From Burkholderiaceae bacterium (GTDB taxonomy: Bacteria > Pseudomonadota > Gammaproteobacteria > Burkholderiales > Burkholderiaceae_A): a stretch of 32,895 bases of DNA. The DNA lies in contig JALRJP010000010.1 of the NCBI GenBank assembly GCA_023261135.1, positions 1 to 32,895 of the forward strand, given 5' to 3'. The notes beneath the pieces were generated by a model. It was not told the origin of the DNA. It was given only the letters and a program-made list of their open reading frames with translations, and ran no database searches. Shown here in pieces: positions 16,948 through 26,607 of this stretch. Made by a program: the position numbers and the translations under genes. The first letter of the stretch is position 1. Each line of letters starts with the position of its first letter.

Positions 16948-18669
16948 TCACTGTTTATTAGCGCCTGCCTTTAGGAACTTAAAGTCGCATCCCTCTTCAG
17001 CTTGCAAGACTTCTTGGTTATGAAGGCGGCCATAGCCTCTTTCATGGCCGAGCAGGCTGAGTTTTTCATGAAGGCGTTCATTCTTCCTTTCCTGCAAAGT
17101 AGCTTCGTCAACGAGTACGCTGAGCGAAGAGTTAGAAACGCTCAAACGAATTCGATCTCCATTGCGAACTAAGCTCAAGGGCCCACCTTCTGCAGCCTCT
17201 GGGCTCACGTGAAGAACGATCGTGCCGTAGGCTGTTCCACTCATGCGGCCGTCTGAGATGCGAACCATGTCTTTTATTCCTTGGGCTGCGAGTTTTTTAG
17301 GGATGGGTATAAGGCCTGCCTCCGGCATTCCACTGCCTTTAGGACCAATGCCTCTAAGTACAAGTACATCATCTGCCTGAACGTCTAGGTCGGGATCGTC
17401 CAGTCTAAGGGCCATGTCCTCAAGCCCCTCGAAAATAACTGCGCGTCCCTCGTGCTCAAGCAAACTCTGACTCGCAGCTACGGGTTTAATTACTGCGCCC
17501 TCAGGGGCTAGATTGCCCGAGAGCCATTTGAGGCCACCATTCGGATACACAGGGTTGTTCCGGTTTCGAATTACAGACTGTTGGAATCCTTGATCGACCG
17601 TTTGGATTCTCTCGTTCAAGGTGTCGCCAAATACGGTAGGTATATCGGTTTTTATTAGGTCACCTAATTCCGCTATAACCTTAATAAGCCCTCCTGCCTC
17701 GTGAAAGTCTGGCATGTAACCTTCTCCACCGGGCTTTAGGTCAACCAGCACGGGGGTTTTATCCGCAATGTCATTAAATTGTTGAGGATCAAGCTTAAGT
17801 CCTACGCGACCAGCGACTGCGGCCAGGTGCACTAAAGCATTCGTCGATCCACCAATGGCGAGCAAGACCGTTAAGGCATTGTTAAGAATGGCGTTGTTCA
17901 TTACGGGCATTGAGACGCCGCCTTTTGCAAGTCGGGCTGCCGCGTATCCTGTACGTTCTGCAATTCGAATTCGATCGGCGGAGACCGCTGGTGCGCTAGC
18001 TGCGCCAGGCGCAGTTAGACCCATTACTTCGACAAGACAAGCCATGGTGCTCGCCGTCCCCATAACTGAGCAGGTGCCCACAGATGGTACAAGGTGATTG
18101 TTAGCATCTTCAATCTGCGTTTGAGTAAGTCGCCCCGCTCGAAAGTCTGCCCATAATCGACGGCAGTCGGTGCAGGCTCCAACACGCTCACCTCGCCAAC
18201 GGGATGAAAGCATTGGCCCGGTAGGTAGAACCACAAAAGGCTTTTGGGCCGACAGCGCTCCCATAAGCTGTGCGGGAATAGTCTTATCACAGCCTCCAAT
18301 TAAAACGACGGAATCCATGGGTTGGGCCCGAATCATTTCCTCGGTGTCCATGGACATAAGGTTTCGAAGATAGAGGCTCGTGGGTGCGGCAAAAGACTCG
18401 TGGAGAGAAATTGTGGGGAAGACGATGGGCAGGGCGCCTTGCATCATGACGCCTCTTTTTACTGCGTCAATTAATTGCGGCACGTTACCGTGGCAGGGGT
18501 TAAAGTCGCTTCCGGTATTCGCGATTCCAACAATGGGTTTTTCAAGATCCTCATCGGAGAATCCAGCGCCTTTAATGAATGCTTTTCTCAGAAAGAGGGC
18601 AAATTCATGATCTCCGTAATTCACCGTACCCTTTGAGAGCCCTTGTTTGGGATGGGTAGCATTTGCCAT
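16948..18669 (-). CDS. IlvD/Edd-family dehydratase (sugar-acid, L-arabonate-dehydratase-like)
   Basis: GIANTGSDFNPCHGN, IGGCDKTIPAQLM, GACTDCRRLWADFRAG, GTCSVMGTASTMACL, DGRMSGTAYGTIVLHVSPEAAEGGPL. Confidence 0.9.
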   Translation of the reverse strand: MANATHPKQGLSKGTVNYGDHEFALFLRKAFIKGAGFSDEDLEKPIVGIANTGSDFNPCHGNVPQLIDAVKRGVMMQGALPIVFPTISLHESFAAPTSLYLRNLMSMDTEEMIRAQPMDSVVLIGGCDKTIPAQLMGALSAQKPFVVLPTGPMLSSRWRGERVGACTDCRRLWADFRAGRLTQTQIEDANNHLVPSVGTCSVMGTASTMACLVEVMGLTAPGAASAPAVSADRIRIAERTGYAAARLAKGGVSMPVMNNAILNNALTVLLAIGGSTNALVHLAAVAGRVGLKLDPQQFNDIADKTPVLVDLKPGGEGYMPDFHEAGGLIKVIAELGDLIKTDIPTVFGDTLNERIQTVDQGFQQSVIRNRNNPVYPNGGLKWLSGNLAPEGAVIKPVAASQSLLEHEGRAVIFEGLEDMALRLDDPDLDVQADDVLVLRGIGPKGSGMPEAGLIPIPKKLAAQGIKDMVRISDGRMSGTAYGTIVLHVSPEAAEGGPLSLVRNGDRIRLSVSNSSLSVLVDEATLQERKNERLHEKLSLLGHERGYGRLHNQEVLQAEEGCDFKFLKAGANKQ

Positions 18670-19428
18670 TTAGCCTCTCCCAACGAATGGCATATTGGTC
18701 GCCATAATGGTCATTGTTAGGATATTCGCTTCTAGGGGTAGACTGGCCATGTAGGCTACGGCTTCCCCGCAGTGTTTAGAGTCAATAACGGGTTCAACCA
18801 TAATCTCTCCGTTGGCCTGTGGCACTCCCGCCTTGAAGCGTTCACCAATCGCAGTGTCCGCATTCCCGATGTCGATCTGCGAGGCTGCAATTTGAAATGG
18901 CCTTCCGTCAAGCGCGAGGGATTTTGTTAGGCCGGTTATTGCATGTTTGGTGGCAGTGTAAGCGCATGTATTCGGCCTTGGCGCGTGCGCTGAAATTGAG
19001 CCATTGTTTATGATCCTTCCGCCTTGCGGTGACTGACGTTTCATAAGTGCAAAGGCGGCCTGCGCGCACAAAAACGAACCCGTAAGGTTAACGTCCACGG
19101 CCCTGCGCCAATCTTCCTCGCTCAGTTCTTCGATAGAGACTCTCGGGGCGCCCATCCCAGCGTTATTAAAGAGTACATCCAGTCGTCCAAGTTTGATCTC
19201 GATTGTTTTAAACAAAGACTTTACTTCTGCCCCTTGGCTAACGTCGGCGGTTATTGCAAGAATGGGGGGGCAAAGGGGATCCGCCATGGCAACAGTCTCT
19301 AATAAAGGCTCTTCCCTACGACCAGTCACCACGACAGAAAAGCCCGCCTTCTGCAGACAAAGCGCACTGGACCGACCGATTCCTGTCCCGCCTCCGGTGA
19401 CGAGCGCGACTTTAGTTGTAGTGGGCAT
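18670..19428 (-). CDS. Short-chain dehydrogenase/reductase
   Basis: VTGGGTGIGRS, NNAG, NNGSISAHAPRPNTCAYTATKHAITGLTKSLALDGR. Confidence 0.92.
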   Translation of the reverse strand: MPTTTKVALVTGGGTGIGRSSALCLQKAGFSVVVTGRREEPLLETVAMADPLCPPILAITADVSQGAEVKSLFKTIEIKLGRLDVLFNNAGMGAPRVSIEELSEEDWRRAVDVNLTGSFLCAQAAFALMKRQSPQGGRIINNGSISAHAPRPNTCAYTATKHAITGLTKSLALDGRPFQIAASQIDIGNADTAIGERFKAGVPQANGEIMVEPVIDSKHCGEAVAYMASLPLEANILTMTIMATNMPFVGRG

Positions 19429-19564
19429 TGGGATGGGTTCCTTTCGTTTTTAGGTGGTCTCAAAAAAATTAAGGCCAGAGTTTACCCTTTATGATTCAGC
19501 TTATTAAAACTAATCATTTGTTTAAAGGTTTCCGCGGATTTTTATTCATTTAAAGGAGGGAGGC

Positions 19565-20644
19565 GTGATGAAAGCAGGCCGTCGCGTGGATGTGATTGAG
19601 TTAGAAAAGTTTATTGCGAATGCTTTTCGATTAAAGGGTCTACCCGATCAGGATGCAATTGATGTGGCGCGGATTATGTCTCAGGCCGATCTGCAGGGCT
19701 CGGATGGGCATGGAGTCATTCGTCTTGGCCAATACCTTAAGCGAATTGATGCTGGTGGTATCAGTGTTCGCCCAGATATAAAAGTCGTCTCTGAAAAGGC
19801 TTCGACTGCGCTTGTTGACGGGGGTAACGGTATGGGTCACCTGGTTGTTTCTAAGGCCGTGAGTCTTGCCGCTGAGAAAGCGAGAAAGACCGGTATTAGT
19901 TGGGTCGGAACTCGAATGAGTAACCATGCGGGCCCTGCCTCTTTGCATGTGCGTGCCCTGGCCCAGCAGGATTTAATAGGTATCTATTATGCAGTGGGAA
20001 ATGCGAATCACTTGCCCCCCTGGGGCGGGATGAAGATGCTTCTGTCCACAAATCCTATCGCCATGGCCTTCCCGAAAGGACATAAGGAAGACCATATCGT
20101 TCTCGATATGGCAACCACGGTGGCAGCCTATGGCAAAGTGAAGGCCAAGGCCCGTAGCGGAGAGTTGATGCCAGAGGGGTGGATGATTGATCGTGCAGGC
20201 AATCCGCTTCTAGACCCAAATCGCGCTGACGAAGGGTTCTTATTGCCTATTGGCGGTCACAAGGGCTACGGCCTTGCTCTTCTCGTTGGAATGCTTGCTG
20301 GAAGTCTTAACGGTGCCTCGATGGGCAGCGAGGTTATTGACTTCAACTCTGACAGTGAAACGGTTACTAACACTGGGCAGGCCGTCTGCGCGATTGACCC
20401 CAACGCCTTTGGTGAGATTGATGATCTGCGGGCGCGTATCGACAAACTTGCCTCAGAACTCAGGTCCAGCGAGCGGCTACCCGGAGTGGATCGTATTTGG
20501 CTTCCAGGGGAGCAGGGAAACCTAAGGCGGCGAGAAAACCTCTCTAAGGGAATTCCCTTATCAGCGGGCATTGTTTCTGAGGTTGATCGAATTGCTCAGG
20601 ACCTCGGGATAACTCCTCTACCAAGCATGGGGCAGTCGTGTTAA
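19565..20644 (+). CDS. Ldh2/malate-lactate dehydrogenase family oxidoreductase
   Basis: DLQGSDGHGVIRLGQYLKRIDAGGI, TRMSNHAGPASLHVRAL, STNPIAMAFPKG, LLPIGGHKGYGLALLVGMLAGSLNGA. Confidence 0.92.
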   Translation: MMKAGRRVDVIELEKFIANAFRLKGLPDQDAIDVARIMSQADLQGSDGHGVIRLGQYLKRIDAGGISVRPDIKVVSEKASTALVDGGNGMGHLVVSKAVSLAAEKARKTGISWVGTRMSNHAGPASLHVRALAQQDLIGIYYAVGNANHLPPWGGMKMLLSTNPIAMAFPKGHKEDHIVLDMATTVAAYGKVKAKARSGELMPEGWMIDRAGNPLLDPNRADEGFLLPIGGHKGYGLALLVGMLAGSLNGASMGSEVIDFNSDSETVTNTGQAVCAIDPNAFGEIDDLRARIDKLASELRSSERLPGVDRIWLPGEQGNLRRRENLSKGIPLSAGIVSEVDRIAQDLGITPLPSMGQSC

Positions 20645-20696
20645 CTTACCAGGCGTTATCAATTGATCAATTATCTGCCTCAACGGAGAGATCACA

Positions 20697-21263
20697 ATGG
20701 GACTTCGATTCTTAGAGCATTTGCTCATACTTACCCATGACCCCGAAGGAACGAGGGACTGGTTTTGCACGAATCTTGGATTTCGTGAGGGAGACCATCC
20801 CGAGTTCGGGTTCCCGGTGCATTGGTTGTATATAGGAGAACAGGACGTTATTCATATCGGCAAAGCACGCCACTCGGATCATCAGAACACCTATTTAAAA
20901 GCCCCCACCGACAAAGAGTCCGATGATTTTTCTGCTGCTGGCGCCATGGGCTCTGGTCGAATTGACCACCTTTGCCTTAACTGTGATGGGCTTGAAGGGT
21001 TCATTGAGCGTCTTACGAAGAACGGTGTCGACTTTAACGAACGAAAGGCGCACAACTCAAACCTCTATCAGTTATTCATGAGAGAGCCAATCAATGGCAT
21101 CAAGGTCGAACTCAATTTTCCTTGGCATGAGGCGGTTGCTCTTGGCAGAGTTCCTGGGTGGACGGACGATGGCGAAAATGAAAAGTCTGTGGCCGAGGTC
21201 TTTAAGGCTTCTCGGTTCAACGAGCAGTATTCAACTAGTGATGAAAATGAGGTGAAGGTATGA
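20697..21263 (+). CDS. VOC (glyoxalase/bleomycin resistance/dioxygenase) superfamily protein
   Basis: FLEHLLILTHDPEGTRDWFCTNLGFREGD, GRIDHLCLNCDGLEGFIERLTKNGVDF, INGIKVELNF: paired beta-alpha-beta modules. Confidence 0.85.
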   Translation: MGLRFLEHLLILTHDPEGTRDWFCTNLGFREGDHPEFGFPVHWLYIGEQDVIHIGKARHSDHQNTYLKAPTDKESDDFSAAGAMGSGRIDHLCLNCDGLEGFIERLTKNGVDFNERKAHNSNLYQLFMREPINGIKVELNFPWHEAVALGRVPGWTDDGENEKSVAEVFKASRFNEQYSTSDENEVKV

Positions 21264-22246
21264 CAAAGGCGGTAGCGGTTCGATTGCAAAAAACGGGTGA
21301 CCCCGAGGTCATCCAATTCGAAGAACTTGACCTCCCCGATCCAGGGCAGGGCGAAGTCACTATTCGACACACAGCGATTGGTTTGAATTTCCAAGATATC
21401 TATATGAGGAGCGGACTTTATCCAACACAAACGCCATGTGGTCTTGGTAACGAGGCCGCTGGTGTTGTCGAAAAAGTGGGGCCTGGAGTGACAGACTTCA
21501 AAGAAGGGGATCGCGTCTGTTATGCCAGCGGCCCAATTTTTGATGCCTATTGCACTCGCCGCAATTTTCCTGCTGCTCGATTACTTCCTACCCCTGACGG
21601 GGTTCAGGACGAGCAGGCCGCAGCGATTCTCCTTAAGGGCATGACTGTGGAGTATTTAATGCGGCGTTGTTATCCGGTTCAGGCGGGTCAGAATGTTCTG
21701 TTCCATGCGGCCGCTGGCGGAGTCGGCCTACTGGCGGGGCAGTGGGGGAAAGATCTTGGCGCGCGAATGATCGGTGTGGCTGGCGGTCCCGACAAGTGCA
21801 AGCTTGCCCTTGCAAATGGCTATGACGTATGCCTGGATCGAAAGTCCGACGACATAGCGGCAAGGACGAAAGAGCTCACCGGAGGCAAGGGCGTGCCTGT
21901 GGTTTTTGACTCCGTTGGCAAAGATAGTTTTGAGGCTTCTCTGAATAGTTTGGCGCCAAGAGGTTTTTTTGTTTCTTTTGGCCAAACGACAGGACATCCT
22001 CCGGCGGTCTTGGGTTCTACCCTTCAAAAGCATGGCTCTTTGTATTTCACCCGTCCAACGCTTGTGACCTACACATCTGATACAAATGAAATGAGGGAGT
22101 CCGCCTCGATGGTCTTCGATCGCCTTAAACGAGGTGTTCTCAAGGTATCCATTAACCAGCGGTATGCCCTTAAAGATGCTGCGAAAGCACATCGCGATTT
22201 GGAGTCGGGTGCAACCTCTGGTTCAACGGTGATGATCCCGGATTAG
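21260..22246 (+). CDS. Quinone oxidoreductase (zinc-independent MDR family)
   Basis: IGLNFQDIYMRSGLYP, GLGNEAAGVVEKVGPGVTDFKEGDRV, LFHAAAGGVGLLAGQWGKDLGARMIG. Overlaps the VOC gene by ATGA. Confidence 0.92.
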   Translation: MTKAVAVRLQKTGDPEVIQFEELDLPDPGQGEVTIRHTAIGLNFQDIYMRSGLYPTQTPCGLGNEAAGVVEKVGPGVTDFKEGDRVCYASGPIFDAYCTRRNFPAARLLPTPDGVQDEQAAAILLKGMTVEYLMRRCYPVQAGQNVLFHAAAGGVGLLAGQWGKDLGARMIGVAGGPDKCKLALANGYDVCLDRKSDDIAARTKELTGGKGVPVVFDSVGKDSFEASLNSLAPRGFFVSFGQTTGHPPAVLGSTLQKHGSLYFTRPTLVTYTSDTNEMRESASMVFDRLKRGVLKVSINQRYALKDAAKAHRDLESGATSGSTVMIPD

Positions 22247-22342
22247 ATATCTCGTCCTCGATTCCCACATAAGGGGCGTCGGGAGGAGTGTGTGTGGCTG
22301 GTTTTTGATGTTAGCTGTTTTTATATTTTAAGGAGACAAGGA

Positions 22343-23410
22343 ATGAAGAGATTATTAAAGCCTCTTGTGATGTCCATGATTGTTGGGTTTGTAGGTGCGG
22401 GCTCAGCGATGGCTGAAGACATTAAATTGAGGATCGCGTCTGGGCACCCTGCTGCAAATACCTACGTGAACTTAATGCAAAACTTTTTTGTACCTGAAGT
22501 TACGAAGCGTGTTGCTGAGAGAACGAAGCACAAAGTAGAGTTTGTCGAGGGTTATGGCGGCTCCATGGTCAAGGTGGCAGACACACTCGAGGGGGTGCAG
22601 TCAGGACTTATTGATGTGGGCGGTTATTGTTTCTGTTTTGAAGCCTCAAACCTCCCCTTAAATGCCTTCCAAATCATGCTGCCTTTTGGAACTATGGATC
22701 CGGAGGTAAGTGTCAAGCTTGCTCGCAAGGTTTACGATCAGGTGCCGGAACTCAGCTCAGTTTTTGAGAAAAAATACGGGCAAAAGCTACTCGGTCTCAT
22801 TGCAGACAACGGGTATAACCTTGGCACAACCTTTCCCTGGAAATCGGTTTCAGAGTTAAAGGGTCAAAAGATTGCCGGAGCGGGCTTAAACCTTAAGTGG
22901 TTGGAATTCGCGGGTGCTACACCTGTGCAGTCCTCACTTCCTGAGGCCTACACATCCCTTCAGACCGGTGTTTACAACGGCTGGATTATGTTCCCCTCTG
23001 GCTGGGTGAATTTTAAGCTCAACGAGGTTGCGAAGTACTACACCGAAATTGGCTTTGGTTCGATTACGTGGCACGGTTTAACCATGAACTCCAAGAAATT
23101 TAACCGCCTTCCCAAGGATGTTCAGAAGATCATCCTCGAAGTCGGACGCGAGTACGAGGCTATGACGGGTAAAGTGAATAAGGAGAACTATCCTAAGCAA
23201 CTTAAGCAACTTGCTGACTTGGGCATGACTGTCAATAAGGTCCCTCCTTCAGTTCAACAAGACTGGGCGATGTCCTTAAAAGGCTGGCCTCAGCAGATGG
23301 CTACTGACCTGGATAAGCGGGGATTTCCCGGGACCAAGACCCTGAAGATTGCCTTAAAGGAGGCAGAGGCCTTAGGTCATAAATGGCCCGTTCGTTACGA
23401 GATTAAGTAG
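22343..23410 (+). CDS. TRAP transporter substrate-binding protein (DctP family)
   Basis: Start ATG 22343 with aaggagacaagga SD and a signal peptide; LEGVQSGLIDVGGY, ATPVQSSLPEAYTSLQTGVYNGW typical of TRAP SBPs. Confidence 0.92.
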   Translation: MKRLLKPLVMSMIVGFVGAGSAMAEDIKLRIASGHPAANTYVNLMQNFFVPEVTKRVAERTKHKVEFVEGYGGSMVKVADTLEGVQSGLIDVGGYCFCFEASNLPLNAFQIMLPFGTMDPEVSVKLARKVYDQVPELSSVFEKKYGQKLLGLIADNGYNLGTTFPWKSVSELKGQKIAGAGLNLKWLEFAGATPVQSSLPEAYTSLQTGVYNGWIMFPSGWVNFKLNEVAKYYTEIGFGSITWHGLTMNSKKFNRLPKDVQKIILEVGREYEAMTGKVNKENYPKQLKQLADLGMTVNKVPPSVQQDWAMSLKGWPQQMATDLDKRGFPGTKTLKIALKEAEALGHKWPVRYEIK

Positions 23411-23447
23411 TTTTAGAAACGAATTGGTTAGGTAAGGAGTTTTTACA

Positions 23448-23957
23448 ATGGCTGTCCTCATCATAGACAAAGTCTCTCGTCTTCTAATGGTGCTGGCGGC
23501 CATACTGGCCTTTTCGCTTTGTTTTTTGGTGGTAGCCGATGTTCTGGGCAGGGTGATTTTTAATCATCCTGTTCAGGGCACGCCAGAAATTATCTCCCTG
23601 TCTATTGTGATAGTTTGTTATTTGCAGACAGGGTTCGCCATTCGATCTGGCGGTATGCTCAGGGTTGAGGCTATTACGGCCCACCTTCCGCAGTGGGCCA
23701 ATACGATTCTGGTGGCCGTTGGCGCCCTTTTAGGCATTGTCTTTTTTTCTGTAATCTTCTTTGGAAGCATCGAAGGAGCCATGTATGCCTGGGAGTCTGA
23801 CGAGTTTGAAGGCGAGGGTGCGCTCCGAGTTCCTGTCTGGCCGGCAAAGTTTGTAATCGTTATTGGCTGTGCGCTTGCAACTATTAATTACTTCATTATT
23901 TTCCTGTCTGCTTTACGAGGCACTCTTACACCCCAAGAGCTTGGTACGGCTCATTAG
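23448..23957 (+). CDS. TRAP transporter small permease (DctQ)
   Basis: Four hydrophobic segments; VVADVLGRVIFNHPVQGTPEIISLSIVIVCYLQTGFAIRSGGMLRVEAI. Confidence 0.92.
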   Translation: MAVLIIDKVSRLLMVLAAILAFSLCFLVVADVLGRVIFNHPVQGTPEIISLSIVIVCYLQTGFAIRSGGMLRVEAITAHLPQWANTILVAVGALLGIVFFSVIFFGSIEGAMYAWESDEFEGEGALRVPVWPAKFVIVIGCALATINYFIIFLSALRGTLTPQELGTAH

Positions 23958-24063
23958 GAGGTAACGAGGTAATGCGTGCCATCGTCATTAAGTGTCCTAA
24001 GACCCTTTCTTAGGATAAGCATTGGGCTCTAGTCGGTCGCTCCTTTTATAGAACGGTACTTGT

Positions 24064-25440
24064 ATGTTTGATATGTCCCAAATGGGTATCCTCGTCGGCG
24101 TGTTGCTGATTATGGTGCTGTTCGGTGTGCACATAGCGGTCTCCCTTGGGGTGGCAAGCCTTCTTGGTATTTACCTGGTTACTGGAGAGATTGACCCTGT
24201 TATTTCGTTTGCCTCTAATACTGCCTATGAGGCCCTTCGGGACTATGTTTTTGCGGTTATCCCCTTGTTCATGCTTATGGGGGAATTTATGGCGAAATGC
24301 GGGGCCGCCAGAGATCTGTTCGAACTAACAAACCGCCTCTTGCGCTGGCTTCCGGCCCGACTTGCTGTCGCGACGGTTGTAAGTAACGCACTTTTTGCTT
24401 TCGTCACTGGCGTCTCCATTGCAGCGGCTGCCGCCTTTTCGAAGATTGCTTATCCCGAGATGAAGCGCTACCACTACAGCCGGCAGTTCTCATTGGGATG
24501 CATTAGTGGAAGCGCCTGTCTGGGAATGCTCATTCCTCCCTCAGTGTTGATGATCGTATGGGGCGTCATCACAGAAACTGCTATAGGTAAGCTATTCATC
24601 GCGGGAATTCTTCCCGGAATGATGATCGTAACCATCTTTATTGCTTACATCGTTATCGTTGCTGTTATTTCCCCCAAGTCTGTAGGCGCCGGTTATGCCG
24701 CGGCGGAAGCTGATAAGCAGGCGTTTGCAAGCGAAGACTCCCCGGGTGGATCCCCTCAGCCTTCTTTGGCGAGCCTTTTAGCAAGCGCTCTCTCAGTATT
24801 TCTTCTGATCGGGCTTGTTCTTGGCGGAATATGGTTAGGGTTCTTTACGCCCACCGAAGGAGCAGGTGTAGGCGCTGCCCTGGCTCTTATTTTGGCGATT
24901 ATCAAAGGGATGCGCTGGCCCGAAATGTTTCAGGCCATCTTGTCCGTTGGCAGAACATCGGCCCCGCTCTTGCTCTTATTGGTTACGGCTCAGCTTTATG
25001 CGCGTGTACTTTCTACCACGGGAGTAACCGCTGCTGTTCAAGAAATGTTCAACGCTTCAGGGTTGTCACCCTACGAAATCTTAGGATTGATGATTCTCGT
25101 CTGGTTTGTTCTTGGCTGTCTGATCGATTCAATATCAATAATTTTGTTAACTGTGCCTGTCTTCGCCCCAATTGCGATAGGCCTTGGATTTGATCCTTTG
25201 GCGTTTGCCATTATTGGGATCATTGCCATAGAAACGGGGCTCCTGACGCCACCTTTTGGCATTCTCGTATTCACAGTCAAGGCGGCCTTGCCCGATGAGA
25301 AAAATCTCTATGCGGGTGAGATTTTCAAGGGGGCATTGCCTTATTGGCTGCTGTTGTTAAGTTCGATTGTCTTATTGGTTTTATTTCCAGAGATTGCCAC
25401 TTGGCTTCCTAATCTTGGAATGGAACTTACGTCGAGTTAA
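24064..25440 (+). CDS. TRAP transporter large permease (DctM)
   Basis: IPLFMLMGEFMAKCG, FVTGVSIAAAAAFSKIAYPEMKRYHYSRQFSLGCISGSACLGMLIPPSVLMIVWGV, GVGAALALILA. Confidence 0.95.
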   Translation: MFDMSQMGILVGVLLIMVLFGVHIAVSLGVASLLGIYLVTGEIDPVISFASNTAYEALRDYVFAVIPLFMLMGEFMAKCGAARDLFELTNRLLRWLPARLAVATVVSNALFAFVTGVSIAAAAAFSKIAYPEMKRYHYSRQFSLGCISGSACLGMLIPPSVLMIVWGVITETAIGKLFIAGILPGMMIVTIFIAYIVIVAVISPKSVGAGYAAAEADKQAFASEDSPGGSPQPSLASLLASALSVFLLIGLVLGGIWLGFFTPTEGAGVGAALALILAIIKGMRWPEMFQAILSVGRTSAPLLLLLVTAQLYARVLSTTGVTAAVQEMFNASGLSPYEILGLMILVWFVLGCLIDSISIILLTVPVFAPIAIGLGFDPLAFAIIGIIAIETGLLTPPFGILVFTVKAALPDEKNLYAGEIFKGALPYWLLLLSSIVLLVLFPEIATWLPNLGMELTSS

Positions 25441-25477
25441 GAATTGATCTTTATTAAAGAAGTGGAGGAGACCAAGA

Positions 25478-25780
25478 ATGGCTGCATATTGGCTAGCAAG
25501 ATCGAAAATCAATGATCCTGTCGAATATAAAAAATACACGGACCAAGTCCCGGCAATTGTGAAAAAGTATGGGGGTAAAGTGCTTGCGCGTGGCGGTCGC
25601 TATCAGATTATGGAAGGTCCAGAGGACTTTCACCGCTTCGTGGTTATTGAGTTTCCCGACCTTGAGACTGCTAAGGCCTGTTTTGAGTCTCCTGAATATG
25701 TTGAAGCGGCGGCTTATAGACGTTCCGGTGCGGGTGTTGTAGAAAATGTCATTGTAGAGGCCGGGGAGTTCACTAAGTAA
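25478..25780 (+). CDS. DUF1330 family protein
   Basis: AAYWLARSKINDPVEYKKYTDQVPAIVKKYGGKVLARGGRYQIMEGP...RFVVIEFPDLETAKACFESPEYVEAAAYR. Confidence 0.93.
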   Translation: MAAYWLARSKINDPVEYKKYTDQVPAIVKKYGGKVLARGGRYQIMEGPEDFHRFVVIEFPDLETAKACFESPEYVEAAAYRRSGAGVVENVIVEAGEFTK

Positions 25781-25824
25781 GGTTCGCGATCAACGACCAT
25801 CCATGCATTGGTTGATTTGCCAGC

Positions 25825-26607
25825 CTACAGATAGCGTATGGCCCATTGGCTGAGACCCGCCTCTGTCGTTGAAGACGGTTTGTATTCACAGCCAATAAAG
25901 CCCTGGTAGTTCAGCGCAATAAGCTCTCTTGCCACACGGTCGAAATTGAGCTCCCCGTCACTGGGCTCATTACGTAGAGGAACACCGGCGACCTGAATGT
26001 GGGCAATCTTATCGATGCAGAGTCTTAGGTTAGAGATGATGTCGCCATGAAGTATTTGTTGATGGTAGAGATCAAACTGTAGCTTGAGACTTTCACTTTG
26101 AACTTGAGCGATTGTTTCGAGAGCCTTGGGTAGGCTGTTCATGTAGGCACCAGGGGAGTCTCTTGGGCTTAGGGGTTCAATTGAAACCACGATTTTTGCT
26201 TCTTCAGCAGCTCGGCATGCCCAGCTCAAGTTACTTTCGTAACATCTCTGCTGATCTTTAGACGCAGACTCGGTATGTTGAGGCCCCGCAGTGGCATGAA
26301 CAATTGGTACTTCTAGTGCTCTGGCGTATTCCAGCGCAGTAGAAAAAACCTGCTTAAATTCCGCCTCACGTCCTGGCCAAGCTGCAAGCCCTCGAACGGG
26401 CTGCGACGCACTACTACCCGAGGGGGCGTTAATGAGTACGAGCTTGAGGCGAGACTCGTTTAGCCATTCACGCCAATCTTCAATAGACGCAGCGTACGGG
26501 TTAAGGGCCTCCACATAATGAAATTTTTGGGCCTTAGCTGCCCGGAGTCTGTCGGCCAGGGGTAACTCTTTCCAGAGCCAGTCTACATTTGCAGCAAGTC
26601 TGAGCAT
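25825..26607 (-). CDS. TIM-barrel isomerase, hydroxypyruvate isomerase-like (AP endonuclease family 2)
   Basis: VSIEPLSPRDSPGAYMNS, LKLQFDLYHQQILHGDIISNL, IAHIQVAGVPLRNEPSDGELNFDRVARELIALNYQGFIGCEYKPSSTTEAGLSW-like end. Confidence 0.9.
   Translation of the reverse strand: MLRLAANVDWLWKELPLADRLRAAKAQKFHYVEALNPYAASIEDWREWLNESRLKLVLINAPSGSSASQPVRGLAAWPGREAEFKQVFSTALEYARALEVPIVHATAGPQHTESASKDQQRCYESNLSWACRAAEEAKIVVSIEPLSPRDSPGAYMNSLPKALETIAQVQSESLKLQFDLYHQQILHGDIISNLRLCIDKIAHIQVAGVPLRNEPSDGELNFDRVARELIALNYQGFIGCEYKPSSTTEAGLSQWAIRYL

Noticed and set aside
21728-22192. 154-aa minus-strand ORF
   Set aside because: Antisense to the quinone oxidoreductase, no recognisable motif.
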